This document shows, piece by piece, positions 34,913 through 44,216 of a DNA stretch of 64,000 nt. The stretch lies in contig JBBQTB010000021.1 in assembly GCA_038213375.1 (NCBI GenBank), positions 26,665 to 90,664 of the forward strand, written 5' to 3'. The first letter of the stretch is position 1. Every line of letters starts with the position of its first letter. Made by a program: the position numbers and the translations under genes. The notes beneath the pieces are model-generated. The model ran no database searches and had not been told where the DNA came from. It was given only the letters and a program-made list of their open reading frames with translations. Source of the DNA: JAAUTT01 sp038213375 (lineage in GTDB: Bacteria > Bacteroidota > Bacteroidia > Bacteroidales > JAAUTT01).

Positions 34913-36658
34913 ATGAATTGGACTTCTCATGAATTTATTTGGCTCGACTGGGTAATTATCGTGGTCGGGATTGTAGCTGTAGGTTGGGCTGTTTGGCGTT
35001 CGATACAAAAACACAAACGTTCGATACAGGGTGCCGACAGCGAGGACTACCTGTTTGGTAAAGGCGAACCATGGTATATTATAGGTGCGGCTATTTTTGC
35101 TGCAAACATCGGCTCAGAACACCTTGTAGGTCTTGCCGGCACTGGCGCGAAATCCGGTGTAGGTATGGCGCACTGGGAGATGCAAGGCTGGATGATACTT
35201 ATTTTGGGCTGGCTTTTTGTTCCGTTCTACCAACTTATGAACAATAAATTGGGAAAAATTATCACGATGCCCGACTTTCTAAAAAATCGCTACACACCTC
35301 GCACCGGGTCGTGGCTGTCTATCATTACACTTATTGCCTACGTGCTAACCAAAGTGAGTGTAACAGCGTTTACAGGCGGTATCTTCATGGAAAGCCTTCT
35401 TGGCTTGCCTTTCTGGTATGGAGCTATCGGATTAATTGTCTTAACGGGTATATTTACCGTTTTTGGCGGCATGAAGGGTGTTATGACACTGTCGGCAATT
35501 CAAACACCTATACTTATCATTGGTTCATTCCTTGTGCTTTTCTTAGGATTGTCAGCGCTCGGAGGCGGCAATGTTGCTCACGGTTGGACTGCCATGATTG
35601 ACTATTCAAAATCGCTGAGTGTTGGAGCAGACGGCGTTGCACACGGCACAAACCACATGTTCCACTTAGAGACGGGCGACCCGCTTTATGATGACTATCC
35701 CGGTTTTTGGGTATTTATCGGAGCGACAATTATTGGCTTTTGGTATTGGGCTACCGACCAACATATCGTTCAACGTGTACTCGGACAAACAAAAGGCGAG
35801 GCTAACGATGTTGTAATGAAACGCGCACGCAGAGGTACTATCGCTGCTGGTTATTTTAAAATATTACCTGTATTTATGTTCCTGATACCCGGTATGATAG
35901 CCGCCGCATTGGCAGCGCGTCCGGGCAGCGGCTTCACATTAGACAACCCTGATACAGCCTTTGGCTCAATGGTTAAGTTTGTATTACCCGCCGGTGTGAA
36001 AGGTATTGTTACCATAGGCTTTATATCAGCATTGGTTGCTTCTTTGGCTGCATTCTTCAACTCCTGTGCTACCTTGTATACCGAAGACTTTTATAAGCCA
36101 ATGTTCAAAGGCAAAAGCGAGGCTAGATACGTTTTGGTAGGCCGTATTGCAACAATTGTTGTAGTGGTACTTGGTATTGGATGGATACCAGTCATGATGA
36201 GTCTCGGCAGCCTTTACTCCTATCTGCAAGGCATTCAATCGCTGCTCGCACCTGCAATGGTGGCAGTATTTGTAATGGGTATATTTTCCAAAAGAATTAC
36301 ACCCAAGGCAGGCGAAGCAGGTTTAATAGTAGGCTTTCTTATTGGTATGGCACGATTGCTAACAAACATCTTTACAAATACAGGTAAAGACGTAATGACA
36401 GGCTGGTACTGGGAATCCACCCAATGGTTCTGGCATACCAACTGGCTTATTTTTGAGATATGGCTGCTTGTCTTCATCATGTTGTTTATGGTTGTAGTAT
36501 CATTCTTTACTCCAAAACCAACTGCTAAACAGATTGAGTTTATCACTTTCACAGGCGACTACAAGGCACTCATCTGGAAGAGCTGGAACAAGTGGGATGT
36601 AATTGCTTCGTTGGGTGTGGTACTGATTTGTGCTTTATTCTACGCCTATTTCTGGTAA
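34913..36658 (+). CDS. Sodium:solute (SSS) symporter, vSGLT-like sugar transporter
   Basis: Membrane protein of 581 residues with about 14 helices and the SSS pattern: AIFAANIGSEHLVGLAGTGA (sodium site region in helix 2), the YWATDQHIVQRVLG segment typical of SGLT-like sugar carriers, and FISALVASLAAFFNS near residue 370. It probably imports L-arabinose or another monosaccharide with sodium. Base composition is higher in GC than the flanking genes (one 60-base line, 35101-35160, is 34/60 G+C against 24/60 at 33901-33960), with more C-ending codons, suggesting separate ancestry. It is 124 bp after GH51 and has its own promoter and candidate AraR site. Confidence 0.9.
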   Translation: MNWTSHEFIWLDWVIIVVGIVAVGWAVWRSIQKHKRSIQGADSEDYLFGKGEPWYIIGAAIFAANIGSEHLVGLAGTGAKSGVGMAHWEMQGWMILILGWLFVPFYQLMNNKLGKIITMPDFLKNRYTPRTGSWLSIITLIAYVLTKVSVTAFTGGIFMESLLGLPFWYGAIGLIVLTGIFTVFGGMKGVMTLSAIQTPILIIGSFLVLFLGLSALGGGNVAHGWTAMIDYSKSLSVGADGVAHGTNHMFHLETGDPLYDDYPGFWVFIGATIIGFWYWATDQHIVQRVLGQTKGEANDVVMKRARRGTIAAGYFKILPVFMFLIPGMIAAALAARPGSGFTLDNPDTAFGSMVKFVLPAGVKGIVTIGFISALVASLAAFFNSCATLYTEDFYKPMFKGKSEARYVLVGRIATIVVVVLGIGWIPVMMSLGSLYSYLQGIQSLLAPAMVAVFVMGIFSKRITPKAGEAGLIVGFLIGMARLLTNIFTNTGKDVMTGWYWESTQWFWHTNWLIFEIWLLVFIMLFMVVVSFFTPKPTAKQIEFITFTGDYKALIWKSWNKWDVIASLGVVLICALFYAYFW

Positions 36659-36758
36659 AATTTACCAGTTTAATAAAAAAATTTAAATTTAATAAGCACG
36701 TTCTTCATTTGATTATTTATTGGGTGAAGTCGTGCTCCTTTCAAATTCTAATTAAATC

Positions 36759-37445
36759 ATGCTTAACGAGTTAAAAAAGCAAGTTTTTGAAGCTAATATC
36801 GATCTTGTAAAACATGGTCTGGTAATTTTCACCTGGGGAAATGTTTCAGGTATTGACCGTGAGCAAGGACTTATTGTTATTAAGCCAAGTGGAGTTTCCT
36901 ATGATAAAATGACCGCGGATGACATGGTAGTGGTTGATCTTGATGGTAAGGTTCTGAATAGTCATTTAAAGCCATCGTCTGATACACCTACTCATCTTGC
37001 ACTTTATCGGGAATTTGAATCGATAGGTGGTATAGTTCATACTCATTCCGAATGGGCAACCAGCTGGGCGCAAGCTGGTATTTCTATTCCGGCACTTGGT
37101 ACAACTCATGCCGATTATTTCTTTGGTTCAGTGCCATGCACTCGTAAACTTACTGAAAAAGAAGTAAAGGGTAATTATGAGATTGAAACTGGCAATGTTA
37201 TTATTGAAACTTTCAAAGGGATTGATCCATTGGCAATTCCATCGGTGATAATCAATGGGCACGGTCCATTTTCATGGGGTAAAAATGCGTCAGATGCAGT
37301 TCACAATGCCGTAGTGTTGGAAGAGGTGGCCAAAATGGCACATCATACACTCACTTTGCGGGAAGTAAAAGGTATCGATCAATATCTCCTGAATAAACAT
37401 TATTATCGTAAACATGGTCCTGGTGCTTATTATGGACAGAAATAA
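36759..37445 (+). CDS. araD: L-ribulose-5-phosphate 4-epimerase
   Basis: Class-II aldolase/epimerase family, 228 residues. It converts L-ribulose 5-phosphate to D-xylulose 5-phosphate. Conserved parts: FTWGNVSGIDR, IKPSGVSYD for phosphate binding, SSDTPTHLALYREF, the zinc ligands in HTHSEWATSWAQAG, and a third His in ALGTTHADYF. The C-terminal HYYRKHGPGAYYGQ is typical of AraD and separates it from fuculose aldolases. It is followed 62 bp downstream by araB. Confidence 0.95.
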   Translation: MLNELKKQVFEANIDLVKHGLVIFTWGNVSGIDREQGLIVIKPSGVSYDKMTADDMVVVDLDGKVLNSHLKPSSDTPTHLALYREFESIGGIVHTHSEWATSWAQAGISIPALGTTHADYFFGSVPCTRKLTEKEVKGNYEIETGNVIIETFKGIDPLAIPSVIINGHGPFSWGKNASDAVHNAVVLEEVAKMAHHTLTLREVKGIDQYLLNKHYYRKHGPGAYYGQK

Positions 37446-37507
37446 ATTATAATTTGAAAATGAATTAATTTCTCATATTCAAATCATCTTATCTTCAAAT
37501 TAATATT

Positions 37508-39181
37508 ATGGCAAAATATACAATTGGAATTGACTATGGAACCGACTCAGTTCGGTCATTAATTGTTGATGCATCAAATGGAAAAGAAATATCCAGCGAT
37601 GTGTTTAATTACCCGAGGTGGAAAGCCGGAAAGTATTGTTCTCCTTCTCAAAATCAATTTCGTCAGCACCCACTAGACTATTTGGAAGGCTTAGAAACTA
37701 CCATTAAAAATGCTTTGGCTAAAGCGCCAAAGGATGTTGCAGCTAACGTGATTGCTATTTCCGTTGACACCACTGGATCAACTCCAATAGCTGTGGATGT
37801 AAAAGGAACTCCGCTTTCATTAACTCCGGGTTTTGAAGAAAATCCAAATGCCATGTTTGTTTTGTGGAAAGACCATACAGCAACCAAAGAGGCTGATGAA
37901 ATCAACCAACTTGCCCGATCATGGGGTGGGGTGGACTATACCAAATTTGAAGGAGGTATTTATTCGTCGGAATGGTTCTTTGCAAAGATTCTTCGTGTTC
38001 TTCGTGCAGACGAAACAGTTCGGAATGCAGCTTATTCGTGGGTAGAACATTGCGATTGGATTCCTGCCATTTTAACGGGCGAAACCAATCCTTTGACGAT
38101 GAAACGAAGCCGCTGTGCCGCTGGACATAAAGCAATGTGGCATGCCGATTTTAACGGATTACCATCCGAAGAATTTCTTGTTAAACTCGACCCACTTTTA
38201 AAGGGATTGCGTGAACGACTTTTTAAAGAAACATATACCTGTGAGGTGAAAGCTGGAAATCTCACATCACACTGGGCTAAACGTCTTGGATTAAGCGAAT
38301 CGGTAGCAGTTGGTGCTGGTTCTTTTGATGCACATTTAGGTGCGTTGGGTGGTGAAATAAAACCATATTATCTGAGCAAAGTTATGGGTACTTCCACATG
38401 CGATATGCTTGTGGCTCCTATGAAAGAAATGGAAGGAAAACTTGTAAAAGGTATCTGTGGCCAGGTTGATGGATCTATTGTTCCCGGAATGTTAGGTATG
38501 GAAGCTGGTCAGTCTGCTTTTGGCGATATTTATGCATGGTTCAGAAAACTCTTGCTTTGGCCTATAGAAGAAATCTTAGCTGAATCATCCGTTATTGATC
38601 AAGCAACCAAAGATAAACTTATGGCAGAAATAGCTGATAAAATTATTCCAGTTCTATCGAAACAAGCTGAAACTATCTCTATTGGTGAATCAGGAATCAT
38701 TGCTCTCGACTGGATGAATGGCAGACGCACTCCTGATGCTAATCAACTCCTTAAGGGCGCTATTCTGGGATTAAACCTTGGATCTGATGCTCCTCGTATT
38801 TTTCGTGCTTTAGTAGAGGCTACAGCCTTTGGAGCAAAAAAGATTGTAGATCGGTTTATCAGTGAAGGGGTTAAAATTGATGGAATTATTGCTCTGGGTG
38901 GTGTTGCTAAAAAATCCCCATTCGTAATGCAGGTTGTTGCTGATGTGTTAAATATGCCGATTTTAGTGGCTCGAAGCGAACAGGCCTGTGCTCTTGGTGC
39001 GGCAATGGCAGCGGCCACTGTTGCAGGCTTGTATCCAACCGTACTCGACGCTCAGAAAGCTATGGGCAACGGGTTCGAAATGGAATATAAACCCAAAAAA
39101 GAAAATGCTGACAAGTATATATTGCTATACGATAAATACACCCGGTTCGGTACTTTTATTGAAAATGATGCAAAAAACTGA
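37508..39181 (+). CDS. araB: Ribulokinase
   Basis: FGGY-family kinase of 557 residues that phosphorylates L-ribulose at O5. The N-terminal ATPase half begins TIGIDYGTDSVRSLIVD, with the sugar-site segment SVDTTGSTPIAVD; the C-terminal half has GWMNGRRTP-like DWMNGRRTPDAN and the FGGY signature region VEATAFGAKKIVDRF with ALGGVAKKSP. Length and the DCDWIPA-like EHCDWIPAIL are those of AraB rather than xylulokinase (about 500 residues). Last gene of the araD-araB unit. An araA isomerase gene does not follow. Confidence 0.94.
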   Translation: MAKYTIGIDYGTDSVRSLIVDASNGKEISSDVFNYPRWKAGKYCSPSQNQFRQHPLDYLEGLETTIKNALAKAPKDVAANVIAISVDTTGSTPIAVDVKGTPLSLTPGFEENPNAMFVLWKDHTATKEADEINQLARSWGGVDYTKFEGGIYSSEWFFAKILRVLRADETVRNAAYSWVEHCDWIPAILTGETNPLTMKRSRCAAGHKAMWHADFNGLPSEEFLVKLDPLLKGLRERLFKETYTCEVKAGNLTSHWAKRLGLSESVAVGAGSFDAHLGALGGEIKPYYLSKVMGTSTCDMLVAPMKEMEGKLVKGICGQVDGSIVPGMLGMEAGQSAFGDIYAWFRKLLLWPIEEILAESSVIDQATKDKLMAEIADKIIPVLSKQAETISIGESGIIALDWMNGRRTPDANQLLKGAILGLNLGSDAPRIFRALVEATAFGAKKIVDRFISEGVKIDGIIALGGVAKKSPFVMQVVADVLNMPILVARSEQACALGAAMAAATVAGLYPTVLDAQKAMGNGFEMEYKPKKENADKYILLYDKYTRFGTFIENDAKN

Positions 39182-39500
39182 ATTCGAAAATACACTGGAA
39201 ATAGTTATTTAGCCTGTTTAATTCATAAACTTTTTACCTTTCCATAAACTTAGCAAAGCGATCTCGACGAAGTCAATCCCTCTCCCACGGGTGGGGGACT
39301 TTGGCCTCGTATATATCTAGCTCCCCTCTCTGTTTGGAGAACTTATACAAAGGCGTTCTCGCGATCGAATGGAGCAATGGTTGGGGGTGAGGTCCTTGAA
39401 GGGATTTGTGAATTATACTGGCTAATTGCAAACTAGCTTGTAACTTTTTTTATCATCTTCCAAATCTTTTATTTGCGATATTTGTAAAAAATCTATCTTC
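39182..39500. other. Intergenic region with GC-rich repeat-like debris
   Basis: No gene seen. Bases about 39260-39410 are unlike the surrounding AT-rich DNA: a small hairpin CTCCCAC/GTGGGGG (39282-39297), then GCTCCCCTCTCTGTTTGGAG and, further on, GTTGGGGGTGAGGTCC. This reads like a decayed copy of the CCTCTCC/GGGTGAGG intergenic repeats that are widespread in Bacteroidota genomes. Confidence 0.4.
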
Positions 39501-40439
39501 ATGAAGATTGCTTTTCTTGATGTAAAAACTATGGGAATTGTCTCCAATTTTCACCTCATTGAACGTTTGGGCGATGTAATTCAATATTCGTTAACCAAAC
39601 CGGAGGAAAGGTTGGAACGGCTTGAAAATATTGATATTGTAATAACTTGTAAAGTTGCTATTGACCGCGAAATTATTGATGCGTGTCCGCAATTAAAACT
39701 GATTTGTGTTGCAGCTACCGGAACCAATAATGTAGATGTAGAGTATGCTATCCATAAAGGAATACAGGTAAAAAATGTAATAAATTATTCCACTGAAAGT
39801 GTTGCACAGGTTACCATTGCAATAATTTTGAATCTGGTAAACCACCTGAATTATTTCGACCGCTATGTAAAAAGTGGAGGATATGCTCATAGCGATATAT
39901 TTACCCATTATGGACCAGAATTTTATCAACTGATTGGGAAAAGAGCCGGAATTATAGGGTTAGGAAATATTGGTAAACGAGTAGCACGTTTACTTGAGAC
40001 CTTCGGGATGGAAATTGTATATTATTCGACGTCCGGGAAAAATAACAACAACGATTATCTTCGGATGGAACTAGCTGAATTATTGTTAACAAGTGATATT
40101 GTATCAATTCATTCTCCATTGAATGATTCTACCAGAGGTTTAATAAATAAAGGCAATTTGAAACTAATGAAGCCAACAGCATTTTTAGTAAATGTTGGCA
40201 GGGGTGGTATTGTTGATGAGTACGACCTTGTTGAAGCTATCAATTTGGAATTGATTGCAGGTGCAGGAATCGATGTATACGAATGTGAGCCAATGGTAAC
40301 TGATAGCCCTCTTCTCAAAGTTAAATATCCTGAACGGCTGATGCTTACACCACACATCGCATGGACAAGCGTTGAAGCCAGAGAATTATTGATCGAAAGG
40401 GTCGCCGAGAATATCTTAAAGTTTATTGGCGATAATTAA
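39501..40439 (+). CDS. D-isomer-specific 2-hydroxyacid dehydrogenase
   Basis: NAD-dependent reductase/dehydrogenase of 312 residues. The substrate domain opens MKIAFLDVKTMG; the Rossmann fold has GIIGLGNIGKRVARLLETFG (GxGxxG). The second signature gives NVGRGGIVDEYDL with the catalytic Arg, and the catalytic His is in LTPHIAWTSVEAR. The pattern is closest to glycerate/hydroxypyruvate-type enzymes, but D-lactate or 2-keto acid reductase is possible. It is alone between araB and the convergent phoU gene, with no sign of operon partners. Confidence 0.9.
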   Translation: MKIAFLDVKTMGIVSNFHLIERLGDVIQYSLTKPEERLERLENIDIVITCKVAIDREIIDACPQLKLICVAATGTNNVDVEYAIHKGIQVKNVINYSTESVAQVTIAIILNLVNHLNYFDRYVKSGGYAHSDIFTHYGPEFYQLIGKRAGIIGLGNIGKRVARLLETFGMEIVYYSTSGKNNNNDYLRMELAELLLTSDIVSIHSPLNDSTRGLINKGNLKLMKPTAFLVNVGRGGIVDEYDLVEAINLELIAGAGIDVYECEPMVTDSPLLKVKYPERLMLTPHIAWTSVEARELLIERVAENILKFIGDN

Positions 40440-40466
40440 ACCGCCAATTAACATTTGATTATCTTG

Positions 40467-41168
40467 TTATTGAATTTTTGAATCCTGATCTAATTCCTTT
40501 AGAATATGTTTCTTTTTTGTGTGGCGAAGCATTTTGGCTTCAGTATGGAAAATTATTTCTGTTGCAATGTTTTTGGCCTGATCACCAACTCGTTCAAGTT
40601 TTCTGATAATAGAAATAACATAGAGCGAATCGCGAACCTGATCGTTATTTTTCTTAATCCATTCGCAAATTACATCCTCAGCGTTCCCCGTTAACTTATC
40701 AAGTTCATCATCGAGTTGGAACACCGAGCGAACCAGCTTGGGTTCTTCATTTTCAAAAGCTTCCAATGCATTATTAAGCATAGTGGTGCTTATGGAAAAC
40801 ATTTCATTTATTTTAGCTTCTTTCAGTAGCTTTTTGTCGAAATTTTTACTGAACTCCTCGGTACATCCTGCAATTGTATTTGCATAATCGCCTACTCGTT
40901 CAAGATTGTAATTAACCTTAAGTACTGCAAGAACAAACCTTAAATCAACGGCCAAAGGATTAAACAATGCCAATAAGTTTTCGCAGTCCATATCTAGCTT
41001 AAGCTCGTATGCATCTACACGCTTTTCATTAACTTTTACTTCTTTTGCAAGATCTTTATCTAACGTATTTATTGATTTCTGTGCTTTTTCGAGCTGACTA
41101 AGCACCAGTAGCCACATTGAAATTACTGATGACTTTAATGTTTTGAGTTCTGTATCGAGATGGGTCAT
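40467..41168 (-). CDS. phoU: Phosphate transport system regulator PhoU
   Basis: Cytoplasmic negative regulator of phosphate signalling, 233 residues. It is all-helical with two PhoU repeats; metal-binding ExxxD-type motifs are seen in NLERVGDYANTIAG and RKLERVGDQAKNIATE. Last gene of the porin-pstSCAB-phoU cluster, 69 bp after pstB. The protein links Pst transport to the PhoR/PhoB-type two-component system and limits uptake when phosphate is plentiful. Confidence 0.94.
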   Translation of the reverse strand: MTHLDTELKTLKSSVISMWLLVLSQLEKAQKSINTLDKDLAKEVKVNEKRVDAYELKLDMDCENLLALFNPLAVDLRFVLAVLKVNYNLERVGDYANTIAGCTEEFSKNFDKKLLKEAKINEMFSISTTMLNNALEAFENEEPKLVRSVFQLDDELDKLTGNAEDVICEWIKKNNDQVRDSLYVISIIRKLERVGDQAKNIATEIIFHTEAKMLRHTKKKHILKELDQDSKIQ

Positions 41169-41237
41169 TGGATTTACGATTTTAGTTTTACGATTTTAGT
41201 TTTTTCCTAAATACTCATTTCTGTGTACATAATAAAA

Positions 41238-42044
41238 TCATCCGAATCGTCCAGTAATATAGTTCTGGGTTTTAATATTATTCGGACTTGTAAATATAAA
41301 CTTTGTTGGACCATGTTCGATCAATTCGCCCAAATAGAAAAACGAAGTAAAATCGCTTACCCTTCCTGCTTGTTGCATATTATGGGTTACAATGATAATA
41401 GTGTATTGCTTTTTTAATTCAAAAATCAATTCTTCGATGTGTGATGTTGAAATTGGATCGAGGGCCGAAGCTGGTTCGTCCATCAGAATCACTTCGGGTT
41501 CTATGGCCAGAGCCCGGGCAATACATAATCGCTGTTGTTGTCCGCCAGAAAGTTCAAAAGCCGATTTCTTAAGGTTATCCTTTACCTCATTCCAAAGTGC
41601 CGCCTGCATGAGAGAGGTTTTAACTTTTTCTTCAATGTACCCATTGTCCTTTATTCCATTGACGCGTAATCCATAGGCTACATTTTCGAAAATAGATTTT
41701 GGAAATGGATTGGGTTTCTGAAACACCATTCCAACTTTTTTACGAAGCTCATCAGGATCAATAGTTTTGCTATAAATATCCGTATCATTGAGCAATACAC
41801 GGCCACTTATATTTACATGATCAATTAAATCGTTCATACGATTGAATAGCCGCAGAAACGTGGACTTTCCACATCCCGACGGGCCAATTAAGGCAGTTAC
41901 CGTATTTTGATATGCTTGAAAGTTAATATTTTTTAGGGCATGAAATGAACCATAAAAAAGATTTACAGTTTTAGTTTCAACGATAACAGGAAGTTTTGTT
42001 ACGGGTTTTAACTCAACTTCAATTTCTTTGTTTTTATCTTTCAT
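41238..42044 (-). CDS. pstB: Phosphate ABC transporter ATP-binding protein
   Basis: ATPase of the high-affinity phosphate importer, about 268 residues. Walker A GPSGCGKST, Q-loop VFQKPNPFPKSIFENVAYG, signature ELSGGQQQRLCIARAL, Walker B VILMDEPASALDP and the switch His in VTHNM are all intact, and the F-NRMNDLI segment is typical of PstB. I start at ATG 42042-42044; the longer frame would need TTG 42063-42065 overlapping the end of pstA. Followed by phoU. Confidence 0.96.
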   Translation of the reverse strand: MKDKNKEIEVELKPVTKLPVIVETKTVNLFYGSFHALKNINFQAYQNTVTALIGPSGCGKSTFLRLFNRMNDLIDHVNISGRVLLNDTDIYSKTIDPDELRKKVGMVFQKPNPFPKSIFENVAYGLRVNGIKDNGYIEEKVKTSLMQAALWNEVKDNLKKSAFELSGGQQQRLCIARALAIEPEVILMDEPASALDPISTSHIEELIFELKKQYTIIIVTHNMQQAGRVSDFTSFFYLGELIEHGPTKFIFTSPNNIKTQNYITGRFG

Positions 42045-42061
42045 TAGTAAAGCTATAATTA

Positions 42062-42922
42062 TCAATTCATTTTTACTTTTTTGCTAAAATACCTTCTCAG
42101 CCAGTTCGCCATCAAATTAAAAATCAGTACGATCATAATTAATACAAAAGCCGTTCCATATGCAATTGGGCGTGTAGCTTCTATGTCTGTTCCACTAGTT
42201 GTAAGAACATACAAGTGGTATGGAAGAGCCATTACCTGATCAAAAATGCTATGCGGCAATTTAGGTAAAAAATAAGCTGCAACGGTAAATAGGATAGGTG
42301 CAGTTTCACCTGAAACCCTACCCATCGATAAAATAAGCCCTGTTAAAATATTCGGAAACGCAACAGGTAAAACGACACGGCGTATTGTTTGAAGCTTGGT
42401 AGCTCCAAGTGCATAACTACCAGTACGTAGTGACATATCAACTGATTTCAGAGCTTCTTCGGTAGTACGGATAATTACAGGTAAGGCTAAAAGTCCAAGC
42501 GTTAGTGATCCAGCAATAATTGAATCTCCAAAATGTAGTTTGTTAACAAACAAAGCCATACCAAATAACCCGAAAACGATGGAAGGGATTCCGGCCAGAT
42601 TATTGGTCATACTTCTTAGGAAACTTTTAAACCATGATTCTTTAAGATATTCATTGGTATATATGCCCGATAGCACTCCTATAGGAAATGCAAACAGCAT
42701 ACTTCCAAACATCAAGGAAAATGTTCCTATTATGGCAGGTAAGATTCCGCCTTTAGTCATCCCCTCTTTTGGCATGGTGGTTAGGAATTCCCAGTTGATT
42801 ACTTTAATCCCTCTGATACAGATAAAAAAAAGGATAATAAACAACATGGCAACCACCATAAAGCTAATTATCCTGAATATGCTAAAAACAAGAAATTCGT
42901 ATAATCTTTTTTTCGACTTCAT
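42062..42922 (-). CDS. pstA: Phosphate ABC transporter permease PstA
   Basis: Inner-membrane permease of 286 residues with six helices. The ABC permease EAA-like loop is SYALGATKLQTIRRVVLP, and the LAGIPSIVFGLFGMALF segment is typical of PstA. The start ATG lies 2 bp after the pstC stop, so the two permeases are translationally linked and would be made in equal amounts. Confidence 0.95.
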   Translation of the reverse strand: MKSKKRLYEFLVFSIFRIISFMVVAMLFIILFFICIRGIKVINWEFLTTMPKEGMTKGGILPAIIGTFSLMFGSMLFAFPIGVLSGIYTNEYLKESWFKSFLRSMTNNLAGIPSIVFGLFGMALFVNKLHFGDSIIAGSLTLGLLALPVIIRTTEEALKSVDMSLRTGSYALGATKLQTIRRVVLPVAFPNILTGLILSMGRVSGETAPILFTVAAYFLPKLPHSIFDQVMALPYHLYVLTTSGTDIEATRPIAYGTAFVLIMIVLIFNLMANWLRRYFSKKVKMN

Positions 42923-42924
42923 AA

Positions 42925-44127
42925 TTATGCTCTTCTAGTTCTCGATTTAATAATTTCAACCGCTAAGTTGATGCCGAAAGTTATAATAAACAGCACAATT
43001 CCTAAAGCGAACAATGCTTTGAAATGAAGCCCGCCTACAGGGGCTTCGCCCAATTCCGCCGCAATCGTGGCTGGTATTGTTCTTACAGGTTGAAGGAAAG
43101 AATGGGGTATTACTGAGGCATTACCTGTAACCATTAATACGGCCATTGTTTCACCTACCGCCCTTCCAATTCCTAAAATAATGGCAGCAGCAATACCCGA
43201 TTTCGAGTAGGGAATAATTACCCGCACCATTGTTTGCCAGCGGGATGCGCCCAAAGCTAAACTTGCCTCTTTCTGAGATTGGGGAGTCGTAAGTATAGCA
43301 TCTTCAGTGATGGTAATGATGGTTGGCAATGCCATAATTCCTAAAATGATGCTTCCGACAAGTGCGGTTTCTCCAACAGCTAAACCAAAGGTTTTTTGAA
43401 CTAATGGGACAATTACAACCAATCCAAAAAAGCCATACACAACGGATGGTATTCCTGCAAGTAGCTCAATAAGAGGTTTAAGAATATTTCTTAATCGTTT
43501 ATCGGCCACTTCAGCTAAATAAATAGCAGTTGCTAAACCCAATGGTAATGCAATTAATATGGCTCCAAAACTTACCCATAAAGTACCAAGAATTAAAGGG
43601 AGGATGCCTAATTGTGCAGCTGGTTGATTGGTTGGATACCAATTTTTTCCTTTCAGAAATTCACTCACTTTTACGTTCCCAATTGGAAGAACAAAAGCGT
43701 CAAGCTTTTTTGACTTATAACTCTCTGGGAAAAATGCAATAACCCCAGGGGTTGAACTGATGAATTTATTCATTTGAGCCGGAAGATATTCCAAATTAGC
43801 GCCCAATGAGTCCTCACTAATGTAGGTGGTAATATTATTGTAGGTAAATAGAATAATACTGTCATTTTTACCTCCTAACTTGCTCCAGTTAGTTATATCC
43901 TGATTAAAAATAAGATCAATGTCCGATGGCGATAATTGTTTTACAGGATTATTTTTATTAACTGCCATAAAATAACCCGCTTCAATAGGTTTACTGCGGA
44001 ATAGGCCGATTCCTTCATTGAATAAAAATATGATAATGAATATTACCGTAATGCTAGTGACAGTGCTACTCGAAAATAATACACCTTCGACAATTTTTTC
44101 TATTTTTTTTCTTTGGGATTTATTCAC
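42925..44127 (-). CDS. pstC: Phosphate ABC transporter permease PstC with a PstS-like periplasmic insert
   Basis: Permease subunit, about 400 residues against roughly 310 in E. coli. After the first helix there is an extra periplasmic segment of about 110 residues with PstS-like phrases: NPVKQLSPSDIDLIFNQDI, TNWSKLGG and GVIAFFPESYKSKKLDAF, followed by the usual permease core (LAGIPSVVYGFFGLVV and EASLALGASRWQTMVRVIIP). No ATG is available at the 5' end. GTG 44125-44127 (MNKSQRKKIEK) is my choice; TTG 44164-44166 lies inside the hairpin that follows pstS and is unlikely. Two base pairs before pstA. Confidence 0.88.
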   Translation of the reverse strand: MNKSQRKKIEKIVEGVLFSSSTVTSITVIFIIIFLFNEGIGLFRSKPIEAGYFMAVNKNNPVKQLSPSDIDLIFNQDITNWSKLGGKNDSIILFTYNNITTYISEDSLGANLEYLPAQMNKFISSTPGVIAFFPESYKSKKLDAFVLPIGNVKVSEFLKGKNWYPTNQPAAQLGILPLILGTLWVSFGAILIALPLGLATAIYLAEVADKRLRNILKPLIELLAGIPSVVYGFFGLVVIVPLVQKTFGLAVGETALVGSIILGIMALPTIITITEDAILTTPQSQKEASLALGASRWQTMVRVIIPYSKSGIAAAIILGIGRAVGETMAVLMVTGNASVIPHSFLQPVRTIPATIAAELGEAPVGGLHFKALFALGIVLFIITFGINLAVEIIKSRTRRA

Positions 44128-44159
44128 AATCTTTGATTTTAAATCTTGCTGTTGTAAAA

Positions 44160-44190
44160 ATCGCAAAGTAACACCAGGCTACTTTGCGAT
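44160..44190 (-). terminator. Hairpin terminator/attenuator between pstS and pstC
   Basis: On the minus strand ATCGCAAAGTA pairs perfectly with TACTTTGCGAT (11 bp, 9-nt loop), followed by a short T tract (44155-44160). It lies 26 bp after the pstS stop and before pstC, where partial termination would leave pstS mRNA in excess over the membrane subunits. Confidence 0.75.
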
Positions 44191-44216
44191 TAATTTTTAT
44201 TCAAAAAAAATGTTTA

